The position numbers and the translations under genes were made by a program. A DNA stretch of 25,192 bases, from positions 1 to 25,192 of IMG/VR virus record IMGVR_UViG_3300009161_001944. One strand, written 5' to 3'. The notes under the pieces are model-generated. The model was not told the DNA's origin. It did no database searches and worked only from the letters and a program-made list of their open reading frames with translations. The stretch is from a virus. Positions 7,373-13,130 of the stretch are shown here, one piece after another (positions within the stretch are counted from its first letter, which is position 1; each line of letters begins with the position of its first letter).

Positions 7373-7534
7373 TTACCAGTGATGTATAACACCTGCTATA
7401 ATAAAGCAATTAGTTACAATATAGCATAGCACAATCAAGGTACGAATGCAAGCAATAAAATCAGCCTCGTTATCAGTCTTACCAGATTTGTCGCCTAATG
7501 CCTTTGCCCACAATTGCCAAAATCTATTTTTTAT
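7373..7534 (-). CDS. Small membrane protein without an ATG start, 53 aa
   Basis: Between the 2OG oxygenase and mazG an open frame ends at TAA (7375-7373). It reads RFWQLWAKALGDKSGKTD and then a strongly hydrophobic segment (LIVLCYIVTNCFIIAGVI) ending HHW. The composition looks like a real one-helix membrane protein with an amphipathic N-terminus. There is no ATG, GTG or TTG near the start: the in-frame stop is followed by codons including ATC (7537) and ATA (7534), with AGGGTGG just upstream; the first TTG is at 7513, inside the WQLW segment. The end coordinate uses ATA and is provisional. It overlaps the oxygenase stop by 11 bases. Confidence 0.55.
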   Translation of the reverse strand: MKNRFWQLWAKALGDKSGKTDNEADFIACIRTLIVLCYIVTNCFIIAGVIHHW

Positions 7535-8102
7535 GATACCACCCTGTTAAAATATATTTAGGATGGCTATATACTGGATTGCCACGATGTACATGTGTCA
7601 TTCCCGCTGGCCAAATAACTAGTGTACCACACGTGGATTTTACTCTTTTAGCTTGGTAGATAAATTCAGTTTCAGCTTCATTATCGGGCATGTCATTTAG
7701 ATATATCATCCAAGCCAATTCTCTATTCCAAGATGTAGCACCAGCAGCTGATTCATAATGCCAGGTGTGATAACCTCCCATGGGCAATGTGCGTTGAAAT
7801 TTAAGGCAATATTGATTACTTAAATTTAACTCTTTTAATTGTCCAAACTCTTCAATATATTCTAAAAAACATTCATGCAGAATATTTAAGAAAGTGTCGC
7901 ACAAATATGCTTGATTTAATGAAGGTTCCTCTAAAAAAAATGATAAATCTTTTCTTCCTAAATTATTATTAAATTGCTTACTGTTATTAGTAATCAAATT
8001 AGCAAAATTAGAATCATTAATAGTTTCTTCAAAAAAATCTATTGCAGTTTGACACAGTTCTTTTGAAACTTTATTAGGCCAAGTCCTGATAAATGTTTCC
8101 AT
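7524..8102 (-). CDS. 2OG-Fe(II) dioxygenase-like protein
   Basis: A 192-aa protein with a double-stranded beta-helix signature. The iron ligands are likely H-x-E/D in GGYHTWHYES (about 109-118) and the distal histidine in THVHRGNP (about 170-177); a YILTGWY strand closes the fold. RELAWMIYLND is the typical core strand of phage and marine bacterial family members. It would hydroxylate a substrate at the expense of 2-oxoglutarate and oxygen. It is expressed with the QueD-like gene, three bases upstream, and AAGGA precedes its ATG. The substrate is unknown; protein side chains, a base or a metabolite are possible. Confidence 0.85.
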   Translation of the reverse strand: METFIRTWPNKVSKELCQTAIDFFEETINDSNFANLITNNSKQFNNNLGRKDLSFFLEEPSLNQAYLCDTFLNILHECFLEYIEEFGQLKELNLSNQYCLKFQRTLPMGGYHTWHYESAAGATSWNRELAWMIYLNDMPDNEAETEFIYQAKRVKSTCGTLVIWPAGMTHVHRGNPVYSHPKYILTGWYHKK

Positions 8103-8105
8103 GAG

Positions 8106-8588
8106 TTATTCCTTGAATTCGTTATCCTCGCGACGTCCTTGACGTCCAGCCATGTTGTTATCAGTTTCGCGAACTTCAACTCTAGTACACCAAACACGAG
8201 CTGCTTCGGTACTTCCGCAATTTGGCAAAAAAATTGTGTTTACGTATTCATACAAAAAGTCAGCAATACCTTCGCAGCCTGTCTTCTCCACTTCGGTAAT
8301 CTTAGCAAGTTTAAGTCTACCAAGTTCCAACAAGTGTTCACGCATGGGATCATCCTGTGCCACAAGTAAAGTATGATCAAACCAATCTTCTAGCACTCCT
8401 TTGAGTGGTTTTAGTCCACCAAAGTCTGTGCACCAGTTTCTAGCATCAAGTGTATCACACTCAAACTGGAAATGAAATGACAAAGCATATCCATGTATCA
8501 ACCGGCAATGTGAATCTGCCCGCCATTGTCTGTATGCTACTGGACCTATTTGATTGTAAGTCTTTGTGCTGAAATATTTTTGTGCCAT
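8106..8588 (-). CDS. queD: 6-pyruvoyltetrahydropterin / 6-carboxytetrahydropterin synthase (QueD-like)
   Basis: A 160-aa T-fold enzyme. RADSHCRLIHGYALSF (24-39) carries the catalytic-type Cys28 and zinc-type His32, CTDFGGLK (53-60) is the conserved second block, FDHTLL (70-75) holds the Asp-His pair, and VEVRET (137-142) ends with the pterin-anchoring glutamate. QueD converts dihydroneopterin triphosphate, the FolE product, into 6-carboxytetrahydropterin on the way to preQ0. Oddly the usual HGH zinc motif is HGY, and the first His of the classic AH motif is not obvious, which marks a divergent branch. FolE is encoded at 21696-22409; QueE and QueC are not seen in the window. It heads an operon with its own promoter and a GGAG site. 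Confidence 0.85.
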   Translation of the reverse strand: MAQKYFSTKTYNQIGPVAYRQWRADSHCRLIHGYALSFHFQFECDTLDARNWCTDFGGLKPLKGVLEDWFDHTLLVAQDDPMREHLLELGRLKLAKITEVEKTGCEGIADFLYEYVNTIFLPNCGSTEAARVWCTRVEVRETDNNMAGRQGRREDNEFKE

Positions 8589-8605
8589 TATTTTCTCCTA
8601 TGTTA

Positions 8606-8634
8606 ATTATAGCATAGGCAGCAGAGTTTGTATA
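8606..8634 (-). promoter_or_regulatory. Sigma70-type extended -10 promoter of queD
   Basis: TATAAT (8611-8606) is preceded by TGC, giving an extended -10, and by TATACA (8634-8629) as a partial -35 at 17 bases. The start would be near 8599, immediately at the AGGAG site (8599-8595), so the leader is only about 11 bases. CCTATG (8618-8613) and CATAGG (8602-8597) form an inverted repeat around the -10. Confidence 0.6.
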
Positions 8635-8664
8635 CCGGGAATGATGCCAGAAGGCCGGTTGAAC

Positions 8665-8835
8665 TTATTTAAGCTCTGCAATTTCTTCTTTGATTTTTTT
8701 AAGTTCTTTTGAAATATTTTCAATCATTATTAATTCTTTACTACGGCATATCATAGTGATATATATCACAAATGTAAGTATACACCAGCCAACAAACCCA
8801 CCTAAAAATAAAAATAATATTATAATATCTGCCAT
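8665..8835 (-). CDS. Small membrane protein with C-terminal coiled coil, 56 aa
   Basis: The frame opens at an ATG at 8847, but GGAG lies six bases before the ATG at 8835, so MADIIILFLFLGGFVGW is the likely start. One long transmembrane segment (about residues 3-29) is followed by a charged heptad-like tail (ENISKELKKIKEEIAELK). N-terminal anchoring with a cytoplasmic or periplasmic coiled coil is likely. It follows clpP, from which it is separated by a hairpin that covers its ribosome-binding site. Function unknown. Confidence 0.7.
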   Translation of the reverse strand: MADIIILFLFLGGFVGWCILTFVIYITMICRSKELIMIENISKELKKIKEEIAELK

Positions 8836-8840
8836 AATAG

Positions 8841-8878
8841 TCTCCATAAGTGCAATATTTACCCCACACTTATGGAGA
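8841..8878 (-). promoter_or_regulatory. Perfect 12-bp hairpin sequestering a ribosome-binding site, with late-type box in loop
   Basis: TCTCCATAAGTG (8841-8852) and CACTTATGGAGA (8867-8878) are exact reverse complements with a 14-base loop. On the minus-strand RNA the 3' arm contains GGAG (8845-8842), the Shine-Dalgarno of the 56-aa gene. The loop holds GTAAATA (8862-8856), close to a T4-type late box; a start near 8850 would leave out the 5' arm and free the site. Read-through RNA from clpP would carry the full hairpin. Confidence 0.65.
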
Positions 8879-8891
8879 ATTTAGTTAAGAG

Positions 8892-9479
8892 TTAATAACG
8901 ACTTTCAACAATCTTATCAACAAGACCATATGCCAATGCTTCTTCTGCACTCATAAATGTATCTCGATCCATATCTCGCTCAAATTGAGCATATGTTTTA
9001 CCTGCTGTATTATGCTTAACATAAAGCTCAGTTAACATCTTCTTCATTTGAGTAATTTCGTTGTATTGGATCTCAATATCACTTTGCATGCCGCGGGCAC
9101 CGCCACTTGGCTGATGAATCATATGTCGAGCATGTGGCAAAATATAACGCTTTTTTGGAGTACCTGCTTGTGCAAGGAAACTGCCCATACTACATGCCTG
9201 CCCCATAACATATGTTGCTACATCGTTTTTAACAAATTGCATAACATCATAGATAGCCATACCACTGGTAATCACACCACCTGGACTATTGATATAAAAG
9301 TGAATATCTTTCTCACTATCGGCACTCTCCAAATGTAGCAGTTGTGCCACAACAAGATTGGCGCTATGGTCATCAACTGGTCCGTTTAAAAATACAATGC
9401 GTTCATTAAGCAAACGACTAAAAATGTCAAACGCACGTTCGCCTTGACCGGTCTTCTCAACCACCATAGGTACCAACAT
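8892..9479 (-). CDS. clpP: ATP-dependent Clp protease proteolytic subunit
   Basis: A 195-aa ClpP with all catalytic residues at the standard spacing: Ser97 in GQACSMGS, His122 in [10 protein letters not shown] and Asp171 in RDMDRDTF. The N-terminal [20 protein letters not shown] matches the mature bacterial enzyme, and [16 protein letters not shown] and [14 protein letters not shown] are conserved. The propeptide is very short or absent. As no Clp ATPase is seen here, it probably forms barrels with host ClpX or ClpA or mixes with the host ClpP, redirecting proteolysis during infection; that role is inferred. AAGGAAATA precedes the ATG. It is the last large gene of the group containing the SPFH lipoprotein. 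Confidence 0.96.
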   Translation of the reverse strand: MLVPMVVEKTGQGERAFDIFSRLLNERIVFLNGPVDDHSANLVVAQLLHLESADSEKDIHFYINSPGGVITSGMAIYDVMQFVKNDVATYVMGQACSMGSFLAQAGTPKKRYILPHARHMIHQPSGGARGMQSDIEIQYNEITQMKKMLTELYVKHNTAGKTYAQFERDMDRDTFMSAEEALAYGLVDKIVESRY

Positions 9480-9488
9480 ATTATTTCC

Positions 9489-9962
9489 TTATTTTACTTC
9501 TTGATATGTTTGTGCAAAAGCATCTAGCTTTACAGCACCATAATCGCCTGTGCCGTGACGTACAATATAATCATTACCTTTGGTATATTCGAGATTACCC
9601 CAACTGGTATGTAGCACGCCATCATGATCCGCAAGTTTTACCTGTTTGGGAATGGCCTTGGGACTAGCGGTACCATCACCGTTGTCTGTTTTCAACTCAT
9701 GAAAAGTTTTAGGATCATTAAGATATTCAAATCTACCAGTTGCTTCGTCCTTTGGACCGGCAATAACATAACTACCAGCCCTGCCTTGTATATCACCTTC
9801 GCGACTGTGAATAATTTCAGGCTCAGTTAAAATCCTAAATGGTTCAATCTTGTTTGGAATCTTAGCAGCAATAAACGATCCTGTTTTAAACCAGTCGTCA
9901 TTAACACCAGTAATGGCATCTTCTATTATGTTAATAATTTTTCTAATATCTTGTGTTTTCAT
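9489..9962 (-). CDS. Hypothetical protein between SPFH lipoprotein and ClpP, 157 aa
   Basis: No family is recognised. The N-terminal 20 residues are helical (MKTQDIRKIINIIEDAI), the rest looks beta-rich, with EGDIQGRAGSYVIAGPKDE and a C-terminal GDYGAVKLDAFAQTYQEV segment. No signal peptide or membrane segment is visible. It is nine bases from clpP and follows the SPFH gene directly, so a shared role with them is possible. AAGGA lies upstream of the ATG, in a 17-base block repeated before the 58-aa gene at 11048. Confidence 0.75.
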   Translation of the reverse strand: MKTQDIRKIINIIEDAITGVNDDWFKTGSFIAAKIPNKIEPFRILTEPEIIHSREGDIQGRAGSYVIAGPKDEATGRFEYLNDPKTFHELKTDNGDGTASPKAIPKQVKLADHDGVLHTSWGNLEYTKGNDYIVRHGTGDYGAVKLDAFAQTYQEVK

Positions 9963-9974
9963 TATTGATAATCC

Positions 9975-10775
9975 TTATTTGTTGGTAGTTACTGTAGGAG
10001 TCACAACACCGTTGATAACCAAGGTCTGTCCCCTGAAGTTAGCAATAGCATCTGGTAACTTACGCATAGCTTCTGCTTGAGCTTCTGCCATCAGCAAAGG
10101 AATTGCCATTGGGTTAGCCTGCATACTTTCGTTACGTTTACGGGCAGTAGCAACTTTGACTTCTTCAGTCTTGAATTCGTTCTTGGCTTTGACCAATTCG
10201 TTAGCACTTGCAACAACTGAGTCAGCTGGCACAATGTTACGAATCAATACTTGACTAATACTGATACTGCCGTCCAACTTTTCTTCAGCAAGATTGCGAA
10301 CAATTTCTTCCTTGATAAAAGTTTCCATGTCGCTACGGGCATCTGCCATGTCCAGGGCTTCGTACTTGCGAGCAGCCTTGTAGATAGCGTTACGAGCGTT
10401 CTGTACAATGTAGTTGTACATCACATAGGTATCGCCTTTGAACTCGGCGTGGAAGCTCTTGTTCTTAGTGCTATACAGTTCAGATACTTGTTGTGGGTTG
10501 ATGTTGTAGACAACCACAGCATCAAAGTCTTTCATGGTCGAGTTGTCTTTGGCAACTGGAGTCATGTCGTTGAGTGTGACATTGACATCCTTGATTGGAA
10601 AGGTTAACACTTCACCAATAATTGATTGATTGAATGAGCCGGGCAACAGTTCGCCGCTTTGGACTTGTTTGTCAAAGCCAACTCGCACACCAACTTCACC
10701 AGTTTCAATACGAGTACATGCAGATGCTAGTGCAACTGCGGCGGCAATGAGGGAAAGTTTAATAACACGATTCAT
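9975..10775 (-). CDS. SPFH/prohibitin-domain lipoprotein
   Basis: The ATG at 10775 is chosen over that at 10814 because GGAG lies upstream and it gives a clean lipoprotein signal: MNRVIKLSLIAAAVALASAC, with LASAC as lipobox and Cys20 as the acylated residue. The 266-aa product then reads TRIETGEVGVRVGFD, the start of an SPFH (band 7) domain that runs to about residue 190, followed by a helical stretch (ELVKAKNEFKTEEVKVATAR) and a C-terminal VINGVV tail typical of bacterial prohibitin homologues. Such proteins form membrane rings that scaffold or regulate proteases. In a phage it may protect or remodel the host membrane; this is inference. ClpP is encoded one gene downstream. Confidence 0.88.
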   Translation of the reverse strand: MNRVIKLSLIAAAVALASACTRIETGEVGVRVGFDKQVQSGELLPGSFNQSIIGEVLTFPIKDVNVTLNDMTPVAKDNSTMKDFDAVVVYNINPQQVSELYSTKNKSFHAEFKGDTYVMYNYIVQNARNAIYKAARKYEALDMADARSDMETFIKEEIVRNLAEEKLDGSISISQVLIRNIVPADSVVASANELVKAKNEFKTEEVKVATARKRNESMQANPMAIPLLMAEAQAEAMRKLPDAIANFRGQTLVINGVVTPTVTTNK

Positions 10776-10776
10776 T

Positions 10777-10863
10777 TTAGATAACTCCAGTAGAAAAAAG
10801 AAAGAAACAAACACTAAACCCTAGAACAAAATACAGTGGCCGAAGCAACACATTATTAATCAT
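10777..10863 (-). CDS. Possible hydrophobic micropeptide, 28 aa
   Basis: From the ATG at 10863 an open frame encodes 28 residues, MINNVLLRPLYFVLGFSVCF then FLFSTGVI, almost all hydrophobic and able to form one transmembrane helix. AAGGA lies about six bases upstream. Its TAA is one base from the ATG of the SPFH lipoprotein and eight bases follow the stop of the 58-aa gene, fitting the compact operon. Its size makes chance possible. Confidence 0.45.
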   Translation of the reverse strand: MINNVLLRPLYFVLGFSVCFFLFSTGVI

Positions 10864-10871
10864 ATAAGTCC

Positions 10872-11048
10872 TTAAAATAAAATTACAAGTACTGTCATCA
10901 ACATTACTGTTGCCAGTGATACAAGTATACTATAGCCTATGCTTTTTGTCAAGGCCAATTGTTCCAAACCGTTCATATTTCTCAAAGCACGAATGCCAAA
11001 GTGAATAAGAACGGCAATGACTGCAAATGCTAACCAAAGTTTAATCAT
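10872..11048 (-). CDS. Small two-helix membrane protein, 58 aa
   Basis: From the ATG at 11048 this 58-aa frame begins MIKLWLAFAVIAVLIHFGI, has a short polar loop (RALRNMNGLEQLALTKS), and ends in a second hydrophobic segment (about 39-58), so it should be a helical hairpin in the membrane. AAGGATTATCA gives a Shine-Dalgarno, and the ATG overlaps the stop of the 142-aa gene as ATGA. It precedes the 28-aa peptide and the SPFH lipoprotein, forming a membrane gene group. A TTGACA-17-TATACT match (10924-10952) lies inside its coding region. Confidence 0.7.
   Translation of the reverse strand: MIKLWLAFAVIAVLIHFGIRALRNMNGLEQLALTKSIGYSILVSLATVMLMTVLVILF
10924..10952 (-). promoter_or_regulatory. Possible internal sigma70-type promoter
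   Basis: TTGACA (10952-10947) and TATACT (10929-10924) are 17 bases apart on the minus strand, with the same spacing as the other promoters here. It lies within the 58-aa coding sequence and would drive the 28-aa peptide, SPFH lipoprotein and clpP. Because it is inside a gene it could be a coincidence of codon choice. Confidence 0.45.
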
Positions 11049-11473
11049 TGATAATCCTTATTTAATTTAACATTGGTTAATCCTGCTACTACTTGGAAAT
11101 TATCCCAAGCAATTTTTGCTGCCGGATTCCTATCTAGCTCACTGCTTGGCAAACAAGTCTCCAACCAGTATTCTGGACGGCGCAGGGGCCGTGCTCCAAA
11201 CTTACGTGGCTGATGGAACTTACCATCTTCCCATAGCATAATGCTCACTGCTCGGAACTTGTCTTCGTGTTCCTTATTATGGAAATCATAGTCTTCCCAT
11301 TCTGGGGCACTCATGCCGCCACCATAACAGTATCCTGACCAAATACCTGACCACTGACCATCATCTCGCGGATCAAAATCTGTACGAGAAATAATAACCA
11401 ACACATCATCAATATCCACATTACCTTCTACAATATCACGGATACAACGGCTGTAACTGAGTCCAATTTTCAT
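11045..11473 (-). CDS. Hypothetical phage protein, 142 aa
   Basis: The protein starts MKIGLSYSRCIRDIVEGNVD and then IDDVLVIISRTDFDPRDD, followed by a Trp/Gly/Tyr-rich region (WSGIWSGYCYGGGMSAPEW) and a basic segment around RKFGARPLRRPEYW. I recognise this pattern only as a recurring phage protein of unknown function. It is soluble by composition. The ATG overlaps the stop of the 84-aa gene upstream; the stop overlaps the next ATG. Confidence 0.75.
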   Translation of the reverse strand: MKIGLSYSRCIRDIVEGNVDIDDVLVIISRTDFDPRDDGQWSGIWSGYCYGGGMSAPEWEDYDFHNKEHEDKFRAVSIMLWEDGKFHQPRKFGARPLRRPEYWLETCLPSSELDRNPAAKIAWDNFQVVAGLTNVKLNKDYQ

Positions 11474-11724
11474 TCTGTTTCATCCTCATTAGTTAGTTGA
11501 TTCATTGCAGTGGTTAACAAATCAATCATTGCCTGCGCACCAGCTTTATTCATAGTGATGCTACTGTAGCCCATTTTGAGACTAATACGATTATCGTCAG
11601 TTGGACCGAGTGAGTAGTAAGTGACCGGATCTTTAACTTTTGGAGCAGGTGGCTCAATACACGGCACTGGAGTTGGAAATTTGACTACATTAGTGTAGTC
11701 GGATTTTTTAAACCAATTAAACAT
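11470..11724 (-). CDS. Hypothetical protein, 84 aa
   Basis: Starts MFNWFKKSDYTNVVKF, followed by a proline-rich linker (PTPVPCIEPPAPKVKDP) and a compact segment ISLKMGYSSITMNKAGAQAM with a helical end. No known family. Overlaps both neighbours (four bases with the 142-aa gene and eight with the 80-aa gene), so it is translated in a coupled run. Confidence 0.65.
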   Translation of the reverse strand: MFNWFKKSDYTNVVKFPTPVPCIEPPAPKVKDPVTYYSLGPTDDNRISLKMGYSSITMNKAGAQAMIDLLTTAMNQLTNEDETE

Positions 11725-11959
11725 CTTTCTTCTCCTGTTCGTATTGTTTAATCATGCGATAAAGTGGTTCCATCTTTTCTGCAAATACATCAGGGCAATT
11801 TTCTGCCGCTCGTTTCATATCCCATGCACTTGGATAATGTCGTAGTAGAGATCTTGCTCGTTCCTTAATTGCTTTAGGAACTCTAGGAGTATTGCAGATA
11901 TCAGTAAGGAACTGTATAGTCTGCATCACTGCACGATACCTTTCATCAGGGAGTGTCAT
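11717..11959 (-). CDS. BPSL0761-like small protein
   Basis: An 80-aa helical protein with the pattern PDERYRAVMQTIQFLTDI, TPRVPKAIKERARSLLRHYPS and a following DM segment, which resembles the BPSL0761 family of small proteins found in proteobacterial chromosomes and phages. The family has no established function. The ATG overlaps the upstream gene by 14 bases. The family assignment is from remembered sequence pattern and is moderate. Confidence 0.65.
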   Translation of the reverse strand: MTLPDERYRAVMQTIQFLTDICNTPRVPKAIKERARSLLRHYPSAWDMKRAAENCPDVFAEKMEPLYRMIKQYEQEKKDV

Positions 11960-12338
11960 TTCTTACAGCCTCACGTTCGTTATGGTGTATATCACACAAT
12001 ACTTTGATCCAGCCTCCTTCACGAGGTTTTCCTAGATTACCACATTGTTCACAAGTTATTTCGCTCATGCTTTCTGCCATACGTACCATACCATCAATTA
12101 TATCGTCGCCACCGTCATAGTAAAAACGCAAGGTGCCAAACTTTTCTTTTACCTGTGCTATAACTACTGGTGTAACAACTTCCGTTTCTTTGTTCTTCCA
12201 ATTGATATGGCTTTGGATGTTTTGACAGAGATGATTGATGATATTAAACCATCCGTCGTTACACTCAAATCCCCACCAATCCTGTGGGAACATTAGTGGA
12301 TACGTTTGCTTTAAGTAATCTTCATTTTCTTGCTTCAT
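11946..12338 (-). CDS. Phage protein with C-terminal zinc-finger-like motif, 130 aa
   Basis: The N-terminal half is aromatic-rich (FPQDWWGFECNDGWFNII); the middle has VKEKFGTLRFYYDGGDD, a segment common in phage and prophage proteins of unknown role; the C-terminus has CEQCGNLGKPREGGWIKVLC followed by DIHH, a CxxC...CxxH zinc-ribbon-like site. Nucleic-acid binding is possible but not shown. AAGG precedes the ATG, which overlaps the 181-aa gene by 17 bases. Confidence 0.75.
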   Translation of the reverse strand: MKQENEDYLKQTYPLMFPQDWWGFECNDGWFNIINHLCQNIQSHINWKNKETEVVTPVVIAQVKEKFGTLRFYYDGGDDIIDGMVRMAESMSEITCEQCGNLGKPREGGWIKVLCDIHHNEREAVRNDTP

Positions 12339-12867
12339 GAGAAGCCTTTAGACGTTTGATAAACCCATCGTCTTCTAAAGTTTCACGTAGGATCTTTTCA
12401 ACATATTTATTAAATGTCATATCTGCGTCGTGAGCCAGTTTGAATATCACCATGAGTTCGGCTTCTGGCAAGTCAATTGGAATACTAACACGAGTATCAT
12501 AATCTTCGCCTGCAATAATAGACAATGCCTTTTGGATAAAGTCGTCATCATCTTCGAGGTCAACATAATTAACATCGTCCCATGCTTCATTTTTATCAAT
12601 ATTTCGACGTTTAGATTCCTTCTTCATTTTCTTTTGGAAGTCCTCATTGATCATACGGTAAGCGCGGTTATGTAAATAATCATGTGCTTGTACTTCATAC
12701 ACAGTTTGATCTCGAGTATCAAAGGTAATAGTAAGACTATACCCCTCATGTTCTCCATTCCAACTATCTAATTGATAAGCAGATGATCCGTAGCATTGCC
12801 ATCCGTAGTCACTACCTTCGGTAATACGATAGTTGACCAGTTCCATCCATTCTTTCATTGTAATCAT
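12322..12867 (-). CDS. Hypothetical protein with ribbon-helix-helix-like C-terminus, 181 aa
   Basis: The first half (MKEWMELVNYRITEGSDYGW, ..DSWNGEHEGYSLTITFDTRD) looks like a small alpha/beta domain. The second half starts after an acidic stretch (YVDLEDDDDF) with TRVSIPIDLPEAELMVIFKL and ends with FNKYVEKILRETLE, a strand-helix-helix pattern like Arc/MetJ or antitoxin-type DNA-binding modules. That similarity is by pattern only. AAGGA is six bases from the ATG at 12867. Confidence 0.7.
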   Translation of the reverse strand: MITMKEWMELVNYRITEGSDYGWQCYGSSAYQLDSWNGEHEGYSLTITFDTRDQTVYEVQAHDYLHNRAYRMINEDFQKKMKKESKRRNIDKNEAWDDVNYVDLEDDDDFIQKALSIIAGEDYDTRVSIPIDLPEAELMVIFKLAHDADMTFNKYVEKILRETLEDDGFIKRLKASHEARK

Positions 12868-13130
12868 TTTGTTTCCTTTATTCCGTAAATTTCTTCAATC
12901 ATTTTAAAAATTTCAACCTTAACACATTCTGCAATAGATAAATCAAATGTAGTTCTTACACATCTGTTATATGTTGTAGGATCTTTGATGTGTTGCATCA
13001 AATCAGTAATAAGTAACTCGGCTGTACGATTTTGAATCTCCTTGATTTTATCGTAGCCCAATGCTACCCAAGTATCGGGCACTATCTCATCAAGCACCTG
13101 TCCCGTAAGTTGTTTAACTCGTTCGTTCAT
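12864..13130 (-). CDS. Hypothetical helical phage protein, 88 aa
   Basis: MNERVKQLTGQVLDEIVPDT is followed by IQNRTAELLITDLMQHIKD and a helical C-terminus (AECVKVEIFKMIEEIYG). Small proteins with the NERV/I-QL start are common in T4-like phages, function unknown. AAAGG lies before the ATG, which overlaps the stop of the 403-aa gene as ATGA. Confidence 0.7.
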   Translation of the reverse strand: MNERVKQLTGQVLDEIVPDTWVALGYDKIKEIQNRTAELLITDLMQHIKDPTTYNRCVRTTFDLSIAECVKVEIFKMIEEIYGIKETK

